Below are positions 35,590 to 46,078 of a stretch of 64,000 nt of DNA, one piece after another; within the stretch, counting starts at the first letter, position 1, and each line of letters begins with the position of its first letter. The stretch is from Nyssa sinensis. Its lineage: Eukaryota; Streptophyta; Magnoliopsida; Cornales; Nyssaceae. Location: assembly GCA_008638375.1 (NCBI GenBank), contig CM018052.1, positions 16,619,950-16,683,949 of the forward strand, written 5' to 3'. Under the pieces are notes generated by a model. The model was not told where the DNA came from and did no database searches. It saw nothing but the letters and a program-made list of their open reading frames with translations. A program made the translations under genes and the position numbers.

Positions 35590-36813
35590 GGGTCTTGGTT
35601 GAACTCATCATTTACGGGATTGTGAGGAGGACAACTGGATTCAACATCTGATTGGGTATCTTGGTCTTCACCCATCTGTGATACATGAATCATTAACTGC
35701 CTGGCTAATTCTTTAAGTTATTCTTTGGTCTGTCCTTGGATCAAGGTTTGGTCAATACTAGAGGATGACCGAGTCCTGTGAGCAATGGGCTGAGGCTGAG
35801 GAACTGCTGGGGGGAATTCTTCATTGATGAAAGAGATGAACCTTTCATAATTAAGTCTATCCCACCATTTACTGAGAATTCTCTGATTACTTTATTTTGA
35901 TTGATTGCATAATTTCACTTAGTAATCCATGAAATCTTATATTTATTGGCCATTAAGAGGATTATGGGAAACTGGGCTGTGTGCTGGTCAGTTTTATATA
36001 CTGAAGCAAAGTATTGCATTGCCATCTTAAGAGGGGTGGAAGTATTTCTGGAACAAGTCCAAATTTATTCCACCATTCACTGAACCATGTGGGAATCTGG
36101 CCTTTTAACTTTTGATCAAACATGAGAAACCATGAATGATTATTGAACTCATTCTGCATATAGAGGGCCCTGGTAAATGCTTGACTGTAATCATAATATG
36201 AGTACTGGATGGAAGAATTGGGAATAGATTGGAGCTGAGAGAGGTGAGATCCCCAGGCTTTTTCAGAAATGATATTTACGATGATGACTTTCTGGTACAA
36301 AATTTGACTAGGATCTTGTTTACTAGGGATATCTTCAAATCTAGCTGACCCAAAATGGAGAAGGATGGCTTTGTACCATTTAACTGATTTAGATGGATGG
36401 TTGGGAACAAAATGCCATCCAGGAGGAAAATAACTAGTGGCTAGAGCCCATGGATCTTGGATGTTAATTTTGTGAGGCTCAATGAAAAAGATGTTGACCG
36501 CGTATGGTTTTTTGAAATATGGGGATGAAGGAGTTTTAACTAGAGGCTTAGCTGGGATGAACCTTTGTTCTTAGAAGGGGTCAAAGGGGTTTGTAATTTC
36601 ATAAGGACTAGGGGGTAACCTGACAAGGGTTGAACTGTAACTAGGCTGACTGGGTCTTGGTAGATTGTAATTGGGGCGAATAGGACTACCAAGGACAGGG
36701 AAGCAGCTGCCTTGGGAAGAGGTTGTTGGGGCTCGTAAAAAGCTGGGAGTAACTGGGATTATTTTTCCTACGGAAGGAGTTGACTGTGGTTGCTTGTCTT
36801 TCTTCCCGCTCAT
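35590..36813 (-). pseudogene. Pararetroviral ORF2, unknown function
   Basis: The ATG at 36813 opens a Pro/Ser-rich N-terminus (MSGKKDKQ). A TAA at 36571 interrupts it, consistent with CAA to TAA. The same frame stays open to about 35962 and has conserved-looking aromatic blocks (WGSHLS, SWFLMFDQ, PTWFSEWWNKFG) typical of the second ORF of florendovirus-like sequences found in many plant genomes. After 35962 the homology seems to continue in a shifted frame to about 35590. The start overlaps the end of the RT-RNase H ORF. The function of this protein family is not known. Confidence 0.6.
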
Positions 36814-38280
36814 TTTTGGGCTGCAAAAATTCACAAGTAAGAAAATCAAGGAGACTATTATCCTCCCCGGGTATGTACTGGATATCAAAATCAAAAACAG
36901 AAAGAATGGCTTGCCATCTTACAAAAATTTGTTTAGAAGCAATGTTTTTAACATCTTTTTCCAAAACATGTTTGGCACTTTTACAATCAATTTTAACTAA
37001 AAAGCATTGATTTAATAAATCACTTTGAAATTTACTGATGCATAAAACAAGGGATAAAACTTCTTTTTTAATAGTACTATAATTTAACTGGGTAGAATTC
37101 CAGATTCCGGAGTGATAACAGATGATCTGTTCTGGAGAATCAGGACTTAATTTTTGACTAAGAATGCCACCGTAACCAATATCAGAGGCATCTGTTTGAA
37201 CTATTTTGAAAGCAGAGGGAGAGGGAATACCAAGACAGGGAAGGGTCTTGATGTATTGCTTAACTTGCTGGATAACAGCTGTATAAGCAGGTGTCCATGG
37301 AGGTGGATTACTACGGAGACGATCAAATAAAAGTTTACACTGAGATCGTAGATTGGGATAAAAATCTGAAATATAATTAAGGGATCCTAGAAATCGTTGC
37401 AACTGGGTTTTATCAAGGATTTGATCTGGGAATTTATCAGCAAATTGGATTGACCGATGAATGGGTTTGATTTGACCATAAGAAATATCCAAACCTAGAA
37501 ATCTAACTGAAGTTTGAAATAACTTGAGTTTAGATGCTGAGAGGACTAAACCATTGCGTTTAATTACATTCAGAAAAGAATATAAGTGTTTCCGATGTTG
37601 ATCAGTGGAATCTGAGTAGATGAGGACATCATTTATGTAAACTATAATATGACTGTAGAAAGGATTGAAGATGTCATTCATGACATTTTGAAATTCAGTA
37701 GGAGCATGTTTATTACATTCCATTCGTATTGACCAAAAGGGGTTGTGAATGCGGTTTTATATCTATCTGATTCATGGATCTGGATTTGCCAAAATCCACT
37801 TTTCATATCGAATTTACTAAAAATAACTACTTTGTGTAACCAGTTAACTAAGTTTCTCTTGTTTGGAATAGGATACCTGATTCATTCTAAGACTTTGCTT
37901 AATGGTTTGTAATTAATAACTAAGCGAGGGACTCCTCGTTCAATTTCTGCATTTTTGTTAACATAAAAGGCAGAACAGGACCATGGTGACTTAGAAGGCC
38001 TAATGATTTGTTTCCTCAATAATCCTTTGATTTCTTCTTGGCATGTTTCCATAAGGGTTTGACTCATTTGTATGGGCCGTGCTTTGGTAGGAATATTGTT
38101 TTCACTAAAACCTTTAACATAGGGAAGATGAACAATGTGTTGTTTCCTATGCCAAAATGCAGTGGGTAACTCAAAACAGACTTCTTGTTTGAGTAGTGAC
38201 TCAATTGACTAATTCGTTGTTGAAGTATAAGGTTAAGTAACTGTTGTTCAACTCTTTTAAACTGAATTTCTTCCAAAAGA
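36780..38280 (-). pseudogene. Pararetroviral RT-RNase H, inactive
   Basis: The enzyme would copy pregenomic RNA to DNA. The N-terminal part is broken (short frames at 38276-38064 and 38067-37882, with RPSKSPW and a downstream FSKFDMKSG block). A shift near 37705 precedes the long frame 37723-36686. The catalytic box reads VYINDVLIYS, so the first Asp of the usual Y-x-D-D is Asn and the enzyme could not work. The connection (LGLDI, FLGSLNYISDF) and RNase H (QTDASDIGYGG, a KKE block, GEDN near the end) are clear. Its form, without integrase after it, supports Caulimoviridae. Confidence 0.8.
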
Positions 38281-38399
38281 AAGTCAACATGGGACTTTTT
38301 CTTAGAAAGAAGATTAACTAAGCGTCTAATAGAGAGATCTTATAATGAATTTATTTCTCTGGACTGAGGATTTTTTATGAAGTTAAATCTAACTGTTTG

Positions 38400-38840
38400 G
38401 CCTAGAGGTTTAGTGGTAATCCCTTCACTGTCGGTGCTGAAAGGGTATAATAAGCACATGAATGGGTTACCGAGGATAACTTTATCAAACATGTTTTTGA
38501 CTAACACAAAAGGAGTTTTGAAACATACTTTATCTTAGCACACATATGCATTGGATAATTTTTACTGGATTTGCATGGAACTGCCATTAGCAGATTTTAA
38601 CTTTTCTCTGGTTTTTTCAAAGTATTTAGTAGGGATAATGCCTTCTTGAATACAGTTAAGATCTGCGCCTGAGTCGATGAGAGCAATGGCTTCAATTTCA
38701 AACTCTTCGCAAACTATGATCTTGACTGGGCATCGCCATTTTTGGAAGTTAATTCTAGTGATTGCGGTTAAGAAACTAGTGTGATCATCTTGATTTTAGC
38801 TGGAAGTTAGTAACTCAGGGGAAGTAGTGATGTTATTGGT
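38400..38840 (-). pseudogene. Pararetroviral aspartic protease region
   Basis: The minus strand near 38690-38665 reads ALIDSGADL, with the D-S-G active site kept. About 60 codons later a VILGNPF block near 38490-38470 fits the second conserved protease segment (the usual form has I-L-G). Stops interrupt the stretch, for example near 38538. It lies between the coat-protein region and RT as expected. Confidence 0.6.
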
Positions 38841-39311
38841 TGGACTAAATTCATCACTTGGGGATGGTTGAACTGGAACAAGAGGGGGAGGAAATAGGTG
38901 ACTATCAACTTTGCTTTCTAAAGAATCATGGTCGATTCTGAGTGTATAAATTCACTGTTTTAATTTGGTGATCTCCTTTTTGGTTTGGTTCACCTTTTAT
39001 TGTAAATCTTGGATGGTAAGTGGTTTGGTGTTACTAGTAAATCTATCAAAGATTTTATTAAATTGAACATGCGGGCTAAAAGGGATAATTGGAGATGGTT
39101 TAAGAGTGTCTATGACTAATGTCGTTTTAAATTGATTTAAATATTGAGATTTAGTTATCGGGTCTTCTACATTATTAATTAATTCTAGTAGGAGTTCTTC
39201 TTGTTTATTTAAAACATTAACTGTTTTACAACAGCTGCGGGTGCAATTATCTGTGCATCCTATCTTAACTAGAGGGCTGTCTGACTGATAGTGAGAACTA
39301 TGGTCAGAAGA

Positions 39312-40235
39312 TTAGTCTAACTGTTCAATTTCGTTTTCACTGTCACTTGAACTATAAGAGGAGGAATTAGGGGGTTCACTATCTGTATTTCTGAGATTTA
39401 AAATTTTAAGTAACTCTTGTTTGTGATCCTGGTTTCCTTGAAGGGTATTAATCAATTGTTTAACTTTACAATCTGACTGGAAGTGGCCTGGTTTTTCACA
39501 TTTAAAGCATACATCAATAGATGTTGCCTTGCGAGAAGTGTGTTTATTAGTAGGGTTTTTCTTCCTACGATTGGTTTTGTAGTAATTACGTGTTTGTTTG
39601 TTACTAGACTCGCCTTGGTGATGGGTTTTTTTGTACTTATGGCTGCGGCGGTGACCTTGGTGGTGACTGCCATGGGTGCGATGATACTTGTGGTGGCTCT
39701 CTTGGTGATGTTGACGAGAGCGTCGTTTTGAGGGTGCTAATGGGGGTAGGCCATACTGGACACAAAAATTACCAAGCTCATATTTGGCTCTTTTCGTGTT
39801 CTTGGCGGCTTGATTACTAATTTTCATGTCTATACACATCCATATGCCTTCTTTGCGAACTATGCAAATGATGTCACCGTATGTAAGATTGGGGTAATCT
39901 ATGACTCCTGTGTCTTTACTAAGGATTTCTCTAATCTTATGGGCAAAAAGACTAGGAAGCCTATTAATGAACTTTTCTTTCCAGAACGAAGAATTACTAT
40001 CATCTCTAAGCATAACTCTAAAGCAGAAGACATCTGCATACCATTCAAAGTCACTAAGTGTAGGATATTTAAGGTTAGTTAACTGATCATGAATCCTAGC
40101 GGTTACATGACTGGGGGTTCCTATGAAATGTTTAGTAATGGTGTAAATGAGGGTGTTAACTGCATCTGGTACTCCTTGTCCTATTGTTTCGTCAAAGACT
40201 GGGTTACTATTAGGGTCTCTTTTAACTACATCCAC
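39312..40235 (-). pseudogene. Pararetroviral coat-protein region with zinc knuckle
   Basis: The open frame of about 307 codons contains the capsid-like core with the block FWKEKFINRLPSLFAHKIRE (about residues 83-102), a very basic His/Lys/Arg-rich segment (about 170-240), the CCHC knuckle CFKCEKPGHFQSDC (about 245-258) and an acidic Ser-rich end. These features in this order mark the caulimovirid coat protein, which packages the DNA genome. Homology extends upstream beyond the frame start, to about 40330, across a stop, so the frame start is not a true initiation site. The movement-protein region upstream is lost. Confidence 0.75.
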
Positions 40236-40405
40236 AGTTAACTGTTATAAGTCCCATCTAAATCTTTTTAGGAATAGGAACCACTACTTTAGCGAAGCAT
40301 CCCCACATTTCTTAAGTATTTATAAGAAAGTCTATAACCTTTCTATAATTCAAAAGGGGTTTTATTGGTTTTCCTTTTGAGGTATTTGATTGAAAATATA
40401 ATTTG

Positions 40406-41000
40406 TGTAGAACATAGGTTCCCCTACAAATTCTGAGATAATCTAGAACTTATTAACATAGTATTAAGAATATCTTCAAAAGTTCTATTTTTTCGTTCAT
40501 CAACTTCATTTTTCTAAGATGACTAAGGTGTAGAATAGTACCACATTACCAATGAGTGATTTGTATTCATTATTTCTTAGCACTTTAATCTTCTTATTAA
40601 GTTGGTTCTCAACCTCACTCTTGGAATGTGTAAACATTTTTAAGATTCAGCTTTACTTCTCAACAAGTAATCATAACAGTAGCTTGTGTTCTCATCAATA
40701 AATGTAAGAAAATATTTCTTATCACCTCTAGTTTTAATATACCTTCAAATCACAATAATTTGAATTAATTCTAGAGGTCTAATGCTTCTTGCAAAATTGA
40801 AAAGAAGTCATTGTAAATTTTATTTCCACACATAAATATGTCAGGCGAAATAACTAAATGCTTAATAATGATCTAAACATTTATTTTTGCCTTTTTAACT
40901 AAACAATAATCCATGTTTAAGATTTTCTCAAATATCTACCACATGTAGTAAAGAAAAATCTTCCTAATAAATTCCATAAGGAATTGCATATAAAAATTAA
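40406..41000 (-). pseudogene. Ty1/copia integrase fragment
   Basis: The minus strand reads a PLELIQ block (about 40780), DKKYFLTFIDE, then EVENQLNKKIKVLRNNEYKS and finally ERKNRTFEDILNTMLIS (about 40500-40440). This is the copia integrase core from the first catalytic Asp to the Glu region, with a large deletion between EYKS and ERKNR. It abuts the viral sequence. The bases beyond 40800 are uncertain. Confidence 0.65.
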
Positions 41001-41051
41001 TGCAATATATCTAGATCAAGAATGACTTTAAAGAATGATCATCATATTCTA

Positions 41052-41640
41052 TGTCACGTCCCAAATTTTTAGAAATTGGGAAATGATTGAAAATGACCTA
41101 AAAAGAATTAATAAAATACAATTGAATGGATTTAATTGATTACATATAAATTTTCTCATGTTTTCCAAAATTAAGAATGAAAAATTCTAACTAGACTCAC
41201 CCAAGATGAGTTCCAAATACTAGTCCAATACCTCTTCAACCGATAGTCAAAGATAATCTAAGTCATGTCCAAGCATAATTTCCAAGATAGCCCCAAAAAT
41301 ATCTCTAATGCACCTTGAAACAATGGCCCAAAATGGCCCCAAATATTGTTCAAAAACATTTTAAAAGGTTGACCAAAAATAGTATAAGACATAGGTAAAA
41401 AAAAAAAAAAACTAGCCAAAAAGGTTTCCTAAGGTGACTCAAATTGATGGCTAAAGTAGGCTAAAAATGCCCTAAGGCAAAGACCAAGGATAGGTCAAAA
41501 AGCTTACCTAAAGTGGTCTAAGGAGGTGGCCAAACATGGCCTTGAATAATGACTAAAATGTGTTTCAACAAGGTGCCTAATAATGGCTTGGTACAATGGC
41601 CAAAAGTGGCCTAAAAGGGGCTCCAAAAGGTAGTGTCACT
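41052..41640 (-). mobile_element. LTR 3' fragment, minus strand (10359 family)
   Basis: The plus strand starts TGTCACGTCCCAAATTT, the reverse complement of an LTR end, and continues with reversed minisatellite units of the TGGCCAC type (41340-41640). It is a diverged relative of the 3' part of the LTR at 10359. Confidence 0.6.
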
Positions 41641-42000
41641 TCTCTGGCCTCTTTCCACAATAACAGCTGCCTCCTTCATCACTCTCCTAAGCCTTAGCCA
41701 CCTCTTGCTCTTTCACTCTCAGCCTTAGGCAGAAAAACCCACCAATTATCTCCATTTTCGTCCCTATCGAACGCGAACCCACACGCTTCGTCGGTGCCAT
41801 TGTACTTTGGTTGAACAGTTGGCTGTTGGCGCACGAAACTGAAGGAGGCAGAGTCTCATCTCAACTCTCAAATCTCAACTCCGGCCCTTCGACTTCTACT
41901 CTCAACTCTTATACTCGCAAGATCTGGTCGGTTTCCGCTTCCCTCTCCTGCGAATCTGCGATTTCTAGGTTAGATTTCTTTTTTTTTTTTTGATTTATTA
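41641..42000 (+). other. Exon-like stretch, possibly a host gene 5' exon
   Basis: The stretch is CT-rich, much less AT-rich than its surroundings, and ends in CGATTTCTAGGTTAGATTTC with a poly(T) run after it, which could be a splice donor and the start of an intron. No protein was recognised in it. The following 42001-42657 looks like intron or spacer. This is a guess based on composition. Confidence 0.25.
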
Positions 42001-42657
42001 GTGTATTTCTTGCATGATGACAATAAAAACACCAATTTGTATTTGAAAAAGTGTTTTTGAAAGTTGTTTTGAAAAATTTCTTGAAAATAGTCCTTTTTTT
42101 TTAGAAAACTATTTAATGGAAGGTTGTATTTAGATGAGAAGAATCAGAGACTGTTGCTTCGAGGGAAAGCCATCACTGTAATGGAAGGTTCCCTTTTGGT
42201 TTAGATTTGTATTTTACTTCCATGTTATATGTACAACATGATTGAAGTAAATGGCTATTAATGTGGGAAAGAGTTGCCTTGAGTTTTCATTGTAACTTCT
42301 GAAATCTAAGCTGATTTCATTCATTGTGCTAGACATCATTTTGTAATTTTGTTCGAGCTCCTCGAATTGAAATTTGCTGATTTTGTCTCCTTTTCTGTCT
42401 CTGCTAAGTATTTCATAACAGTACAATGTGCTTTCATTCTATTACAAGGCATTTTTTTCAATAGCTTTGACTAATGGAGCAACCCATCTAGCTGAAGATT
42501 AATTATAAACAAAAATCTCTTGATTCAAGCCCTGAATCATTGTTATATGTGCCAAAAGGAAAAGGTTTGGGTGTGAATGGATTATGCCTAGTACAGTGAT
42601 AAAGTTTCTTGATGAGTGGCAAGGTTGCAGTGAAAAAAGTAGTATCAGGAAAATTTT

Positions 42658-42839
42658 GGTTGTTAACGGATCGGATCGGATTAACGGATCGGATATCCGA
42701 TTGTTAACGGATTCGGATACGGATTAACATTTGCATGATCCGTCGGATTAAAGAATTGGATCGGATCGAGTTTTTTATTAAACGGATCGAATTCGGATCG
42801 GCTCTGATCCAGTCCGAATTCGATCCGTTTACAGCCCTA
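42658..42839. repeat. CGGATCGGAT-rich foldback repeat
   Basis: The left end GTTAACGGATCGGATCGG and the reverse complement of the right end, GCTGTAAACGGATCGAATTC, are imperfect inverted copies, and the interior holds many ATCGGAT and ATCCGAT units that pair with each other. The structure resembles a small foldback or MITE-type element. No clear target duplication was found. Confidence 0.45.
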
Positions 42840-42840
42840 A

Positions 42841-43525
42841 TGCTAGCCCCCTGTCGCGCTCCCAGCCCCCGTGCACGCGTGTTCACCCCACACGCCTGCT
42901 GCTGCCCCCATGCGTGCCCACGTGTGACAGCCTGGTGCCTTGTCATGGCACCCAGCCTAACAGCCCCCTTGACACCACCCCTTAGCCACATTTTTTAGTC
43001 ATGTTTGGCCACCCTTTTTAGCTATGTTTGGATACCCTTTTGGACCATGTTTGGCCAATCCTTAGACCATGTTTGGCCATCATTTTGGGCCATGTTTGGT
43101 CACTCTTTTGGGTCATGTTTGGCCACCTTATGGGACATGTTTGGCCATTCTTATAGGTCATATTTGGCCACTTCCTTGGACCACTTTTGATAGACTTTTT
43201 GACCTATTCTTGGCTTATGCCTTAGGACATTTTGGGGCCTATTTGGGGTCACTATTCCAAGACATGTTTAAAGATATTTTGGGGCTATCTTGGAGGCCAC
43301 CCTTGAACATGCCTTAGAATAATTTTGGCCATTGGTTAGGGAGATATTTGACTACCATTTGGGACTTATCTTGGGTGAGTCTAGTTAACGAATTTTCATT
43401 TTCATTTTTGGGAAACATGGGGAAATAGATGAGTAATCAACTAAATCCACTTTAATGGCCATTCATTTACTTTTCTTATATCATTTCACTCACTCCCGAG
43501 GTTTGTGAAAATTCGGGGCATGACA
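42841..43525 (+). mobile_element. LTR 3' fragment, plus strand (10359 family)
   Basis: It starts in the GC-rich CCC/GTGC part of the LTR, continues with the 22-23-bp minisatellite (42990-43210) and ends GGGGCATGACA. It matches the 3' quarter of the LTR at 10359-13327 and is opposed to the minus-strand fragment at 41052. Confidence 0.7.
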
Positions 43526-45057
43526 CTAATCAATATTAGAATTTCATATTAAAGCATTATTATTTTCTTGCTTTAAATAGTAACATGAAAAAATATTTAT
43601 ATTGATAAAATAAATATCATGTCAAGTTCAAGTAACATACTAATTGTAAAAGCATACAATTTTCAGTATACAAAAAACTAGAATTAACCAAGTACTATAT
43701 CTCATAAGTAAACTTGATATAATTATACATAAATTAAAATATGTACATTAACAAACTAGTAAATAAAATACAAAATCTGAAATTTTGTAACTTAAATTTA
43801 AAGTAATCAAATCAGAACTAATTCTGAAATTCTATAAATTAATACAGTATATAAACTGATAAAGATAAAGTTAGATATTGTTTCAAGATTGCTAGGAAAA
43901 ATTATATTTTATCAGAATACTGTACTTGAAAAAAAACTTACAGCACTTTAATAAATATTATATTATAAAAATTATATGAAATTATTTCAGAATCATATAA
44001 AATAGAAATTAAATTTTCAAAATACTGCAAATACAAGAAAAAAAATTAAATGGAAACAAACAAAAATTAGAACTTACAGTTTTTCACGAAAATACAAAAA
44101 GTAAAGCAATGGTGATTGACCAAGGCTAATGTCTTACACTATGTTCTTAAGACAATATCGCCTTCGCACTGGTACTTTCGAGTTTTTAGTGATGGTTATC
44201 TCCTAGGATACAATGGTCACGCACAATAGATGAAAGCACTCCAATCTTATGTGCACAGCGAACCAAAACTTGTCCTTGAACTTTTTTAATATGCAGACTC
44301 ACAGTATGCATGAACTTAATTCTAAAACTCATGAAATTTAATGAATGATGAGGAAGGCGAACTGGGTTTATATACTTGACTTGGTGGCTGTTCAAATAGA
44401 CACGAACCTAAAGGGTGCATATGTTCACGCGAACAGATATAATGCTTCAATTTGAATAGATGCATCCAATGGTGAACAGACGCACTAATCTGAATGGACA
44501 CAACTATTCTTTGAATTCAAAAGGACGCACCTGTTCATGGTGACTATTCAATCAAAATTAAAAAACGTAACATTTTAAAAATATAATTTAAATAAATAAA
44601 TTTATTTAAATAAATTTTCTCCCAAAAAATTATATATACAACGGGTCAAGGTCCAAGCCCAACCCAAGGTAATTGTATATATACTCTTTAAAAACTTTGT
44701 TCCCAGCCAATGTGAGACACAAGCTTTTCACAAGTTTCAAGCTTTGTTACCATTTTCAAGTGGTGATATTTAGAGTCAATTTCTCATTCGCCCCTTAATA
44801 GTTTTGAGCAACCTTATATACATGTTCTTAATATCTTCATCGATAAGAACATATTTTCATGTGGACCAATCTAAAATAATGTATGGGACTCATTTTAATT
44901 TTGGCTTAAAGATAGCCAAAAATTATTACTCAATAATCTTTTTTTCCAACGGTTTTTGTAGGAGTTTAGTTTAGTTTCCTAATTTCTAAATCATATGCCA
45001 TATTACAGTTATATAACAAACTATTCCTAAGTTTTATAACAAACTTATATGTGTTTG
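43526..45057. other. AT-rich spacer, ends in TSD gtttg
   Basis: No gene was recognised. Around 44400-44530 there are repeated GAACAGAYGCA / GAATGGACAC-like phrases of a kind seen in some copia LTRs, and 44636-44780 contains a GTCAAGGTCCAAGCCC phrase, but no LTR edge was found. The last five bases (45053-45057, gtttg) are the left target duplication of the Tat element. Confidence 0.45.
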
Positions 45058-45655
45058 TGATGCTGCACTTTTCGGCTCGCAATAAGTGAGGGCTCTACGA
45101 CCTGTAGAACACTCAGAAAGATGATCAGAGGTCCACCGGATTGGCTCCGGCGGTAGCCGCTCCGATGCTTAAGTAAGTAAAAAGGAATTGAAAGACTGTA
45201 TTAAAAGCCAAAGAATGAGCATAAAAATAAAGCGTACCTTTAGGGTTTAATTTATAGACCGTGGCCTTCCTAAGTTGATTAGGATTTGATGCCATGAATA
45301 TAGGGATTTGATCATCGGAGATTGCAGTTACCTTGTGGAGTATCGCATAGAGATAACCATAAATGGTAGTTCCCTTGTTGAAGACTGTTTCCTTGCTTGA
45401 AGACTGTTTCTTTATTCCCTGCTCGGCATCCGCTAAAGCGGTGACGATGTCTGGAGTGTTGATCTAGACCCTATGATAAGTTCTGAGGCCCTTGTCCGGA
45501 TATGTATGCTCTGAAGGTATAAGTTTGGTCACTTTCGACCTTTTGTGCTGATCTTTTTGGTTATTGGCTGAGTGGAAACCATGTCGGCAGTGCATGAGTT
45601 GGATTATGGTCATACGTGTCAAATGCTGATTGGTCTGCTCTTTTATGGGATATCA
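45058..45655 (-). repeat. 3' LTR of the Tat element, about 598 bp
   Basis: In element orientation it starts TGATATCCC (45655) beside the polypurine tract and ends GTGCAGCATCA (45058) at the duplication gtttg. U3 is about 433 bp. From the TATA box at 45256-45248 to A at 45222 is 34 nt, so transcription and the R region should start at 45222. R-U5 is therefore 45222-45058, 165 bp. The exact U3 edge could shift by a few bases because TAAC lies between tract and TGATATC. Confidence 0.75.
45248..45256 (-). promoter_or_regulatory. TATA box in U3 of the Tat element
   Basis: The minus strand reads TCTATAAATTAAACCC. Its first T lies 34 nt upstream of the base where the homology to the flipped right end begins, the normal TATA-to-start distance. 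Confidence 0.65.
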
Positions 45656-45659
45656 GTTA

Positions 45660-45671
45660 CTCCCCCCAAGT
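45660..45671 (-). promoter_or_regulatory. Polypurine tract of the Tat element
   Basis: The minus strand reads ACTTGGGGGGAG just before the 3' LTR, a usual plus-strand primer in plant gypsy elements. It confirms that the left LTR is the 3' LTR of a minus-strand element. Confidence 0.75.
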
Positions 45672-45900
45672 CCTAGTTTGATGCTAGCAAGCAACTAGGG
45701 CTAAGCCTTTTTCGAAGAGTCATGTGTCCTGCCTGTTCGCCTTTCAAGGCAACTATTGGGGCGCCATTTATTGGGCAGCCGGAGATTAGGTCTTTTCAAG
45801 GTCATTATTTGTACTGGCCGATAGTTGGGTTTCCCAAAATCATCATTGTTCCGAACTGTCATGGCGTTTGGGCTTGGTGGGTCCCTTCTGATACTGTGTT

Positions 45901-45908
45901 TATAAATA
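45901..45908 (+). promoter_or_regulatory. TATA box of the antisense gene
   Basis: TATAAATA stands 171 nt before the ATG at 46079. No ATG occurs between the expected start site (about 45930) and 46079, so that ATG is the first in the predicted mRNA. Confidence 0.6.
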
Positions 45909-46078
45909 CGGGGTAAGATTTTGAAATAACCTTTTCCCTGTCATTTTCACTGTGCTAGAAGACTTCATCTGCCATTGTTGGTTTGTGCGACTTTGCAGAA
46001 TACCGACTTCCTGAGTTAGACCAGGTTCGACTGATTTTTCCTCTTCTCTTGCTTCTTTTCTTCTTAAGTCTAGGAATA

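Larger units (their letters stand above)
34951..40405 (-). other. Endogenous pararetrovirus (Caulimoviridae, florendovirus-like)
   Basis: A minus-strand viral insertion of about 5.4 kb. Right to left it carries a coat-protein region with zinc knuckle, an aspartic protease region, RT-RNase H, a second ORF that overlaps the end of the first, and a non-coding region with a TATA box. There is no integrase and no LTR, which separates it from gypsy elements. The long first ORF followed by a second ORF of unknown function is the layout known for florendoviruses. The movement-protein part is missing: the right end gives way to copia sequence near 40405. Stops, shifts and a changed RT active site show an old, dead copy. 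Confidence 0.75.

Noticed and set aside
42214..42426. Minus-strand 70-codon ORF as a gene
   Set aside because: No recognisable domain and no neighbouring signals; composition is like the surrounding spacer.
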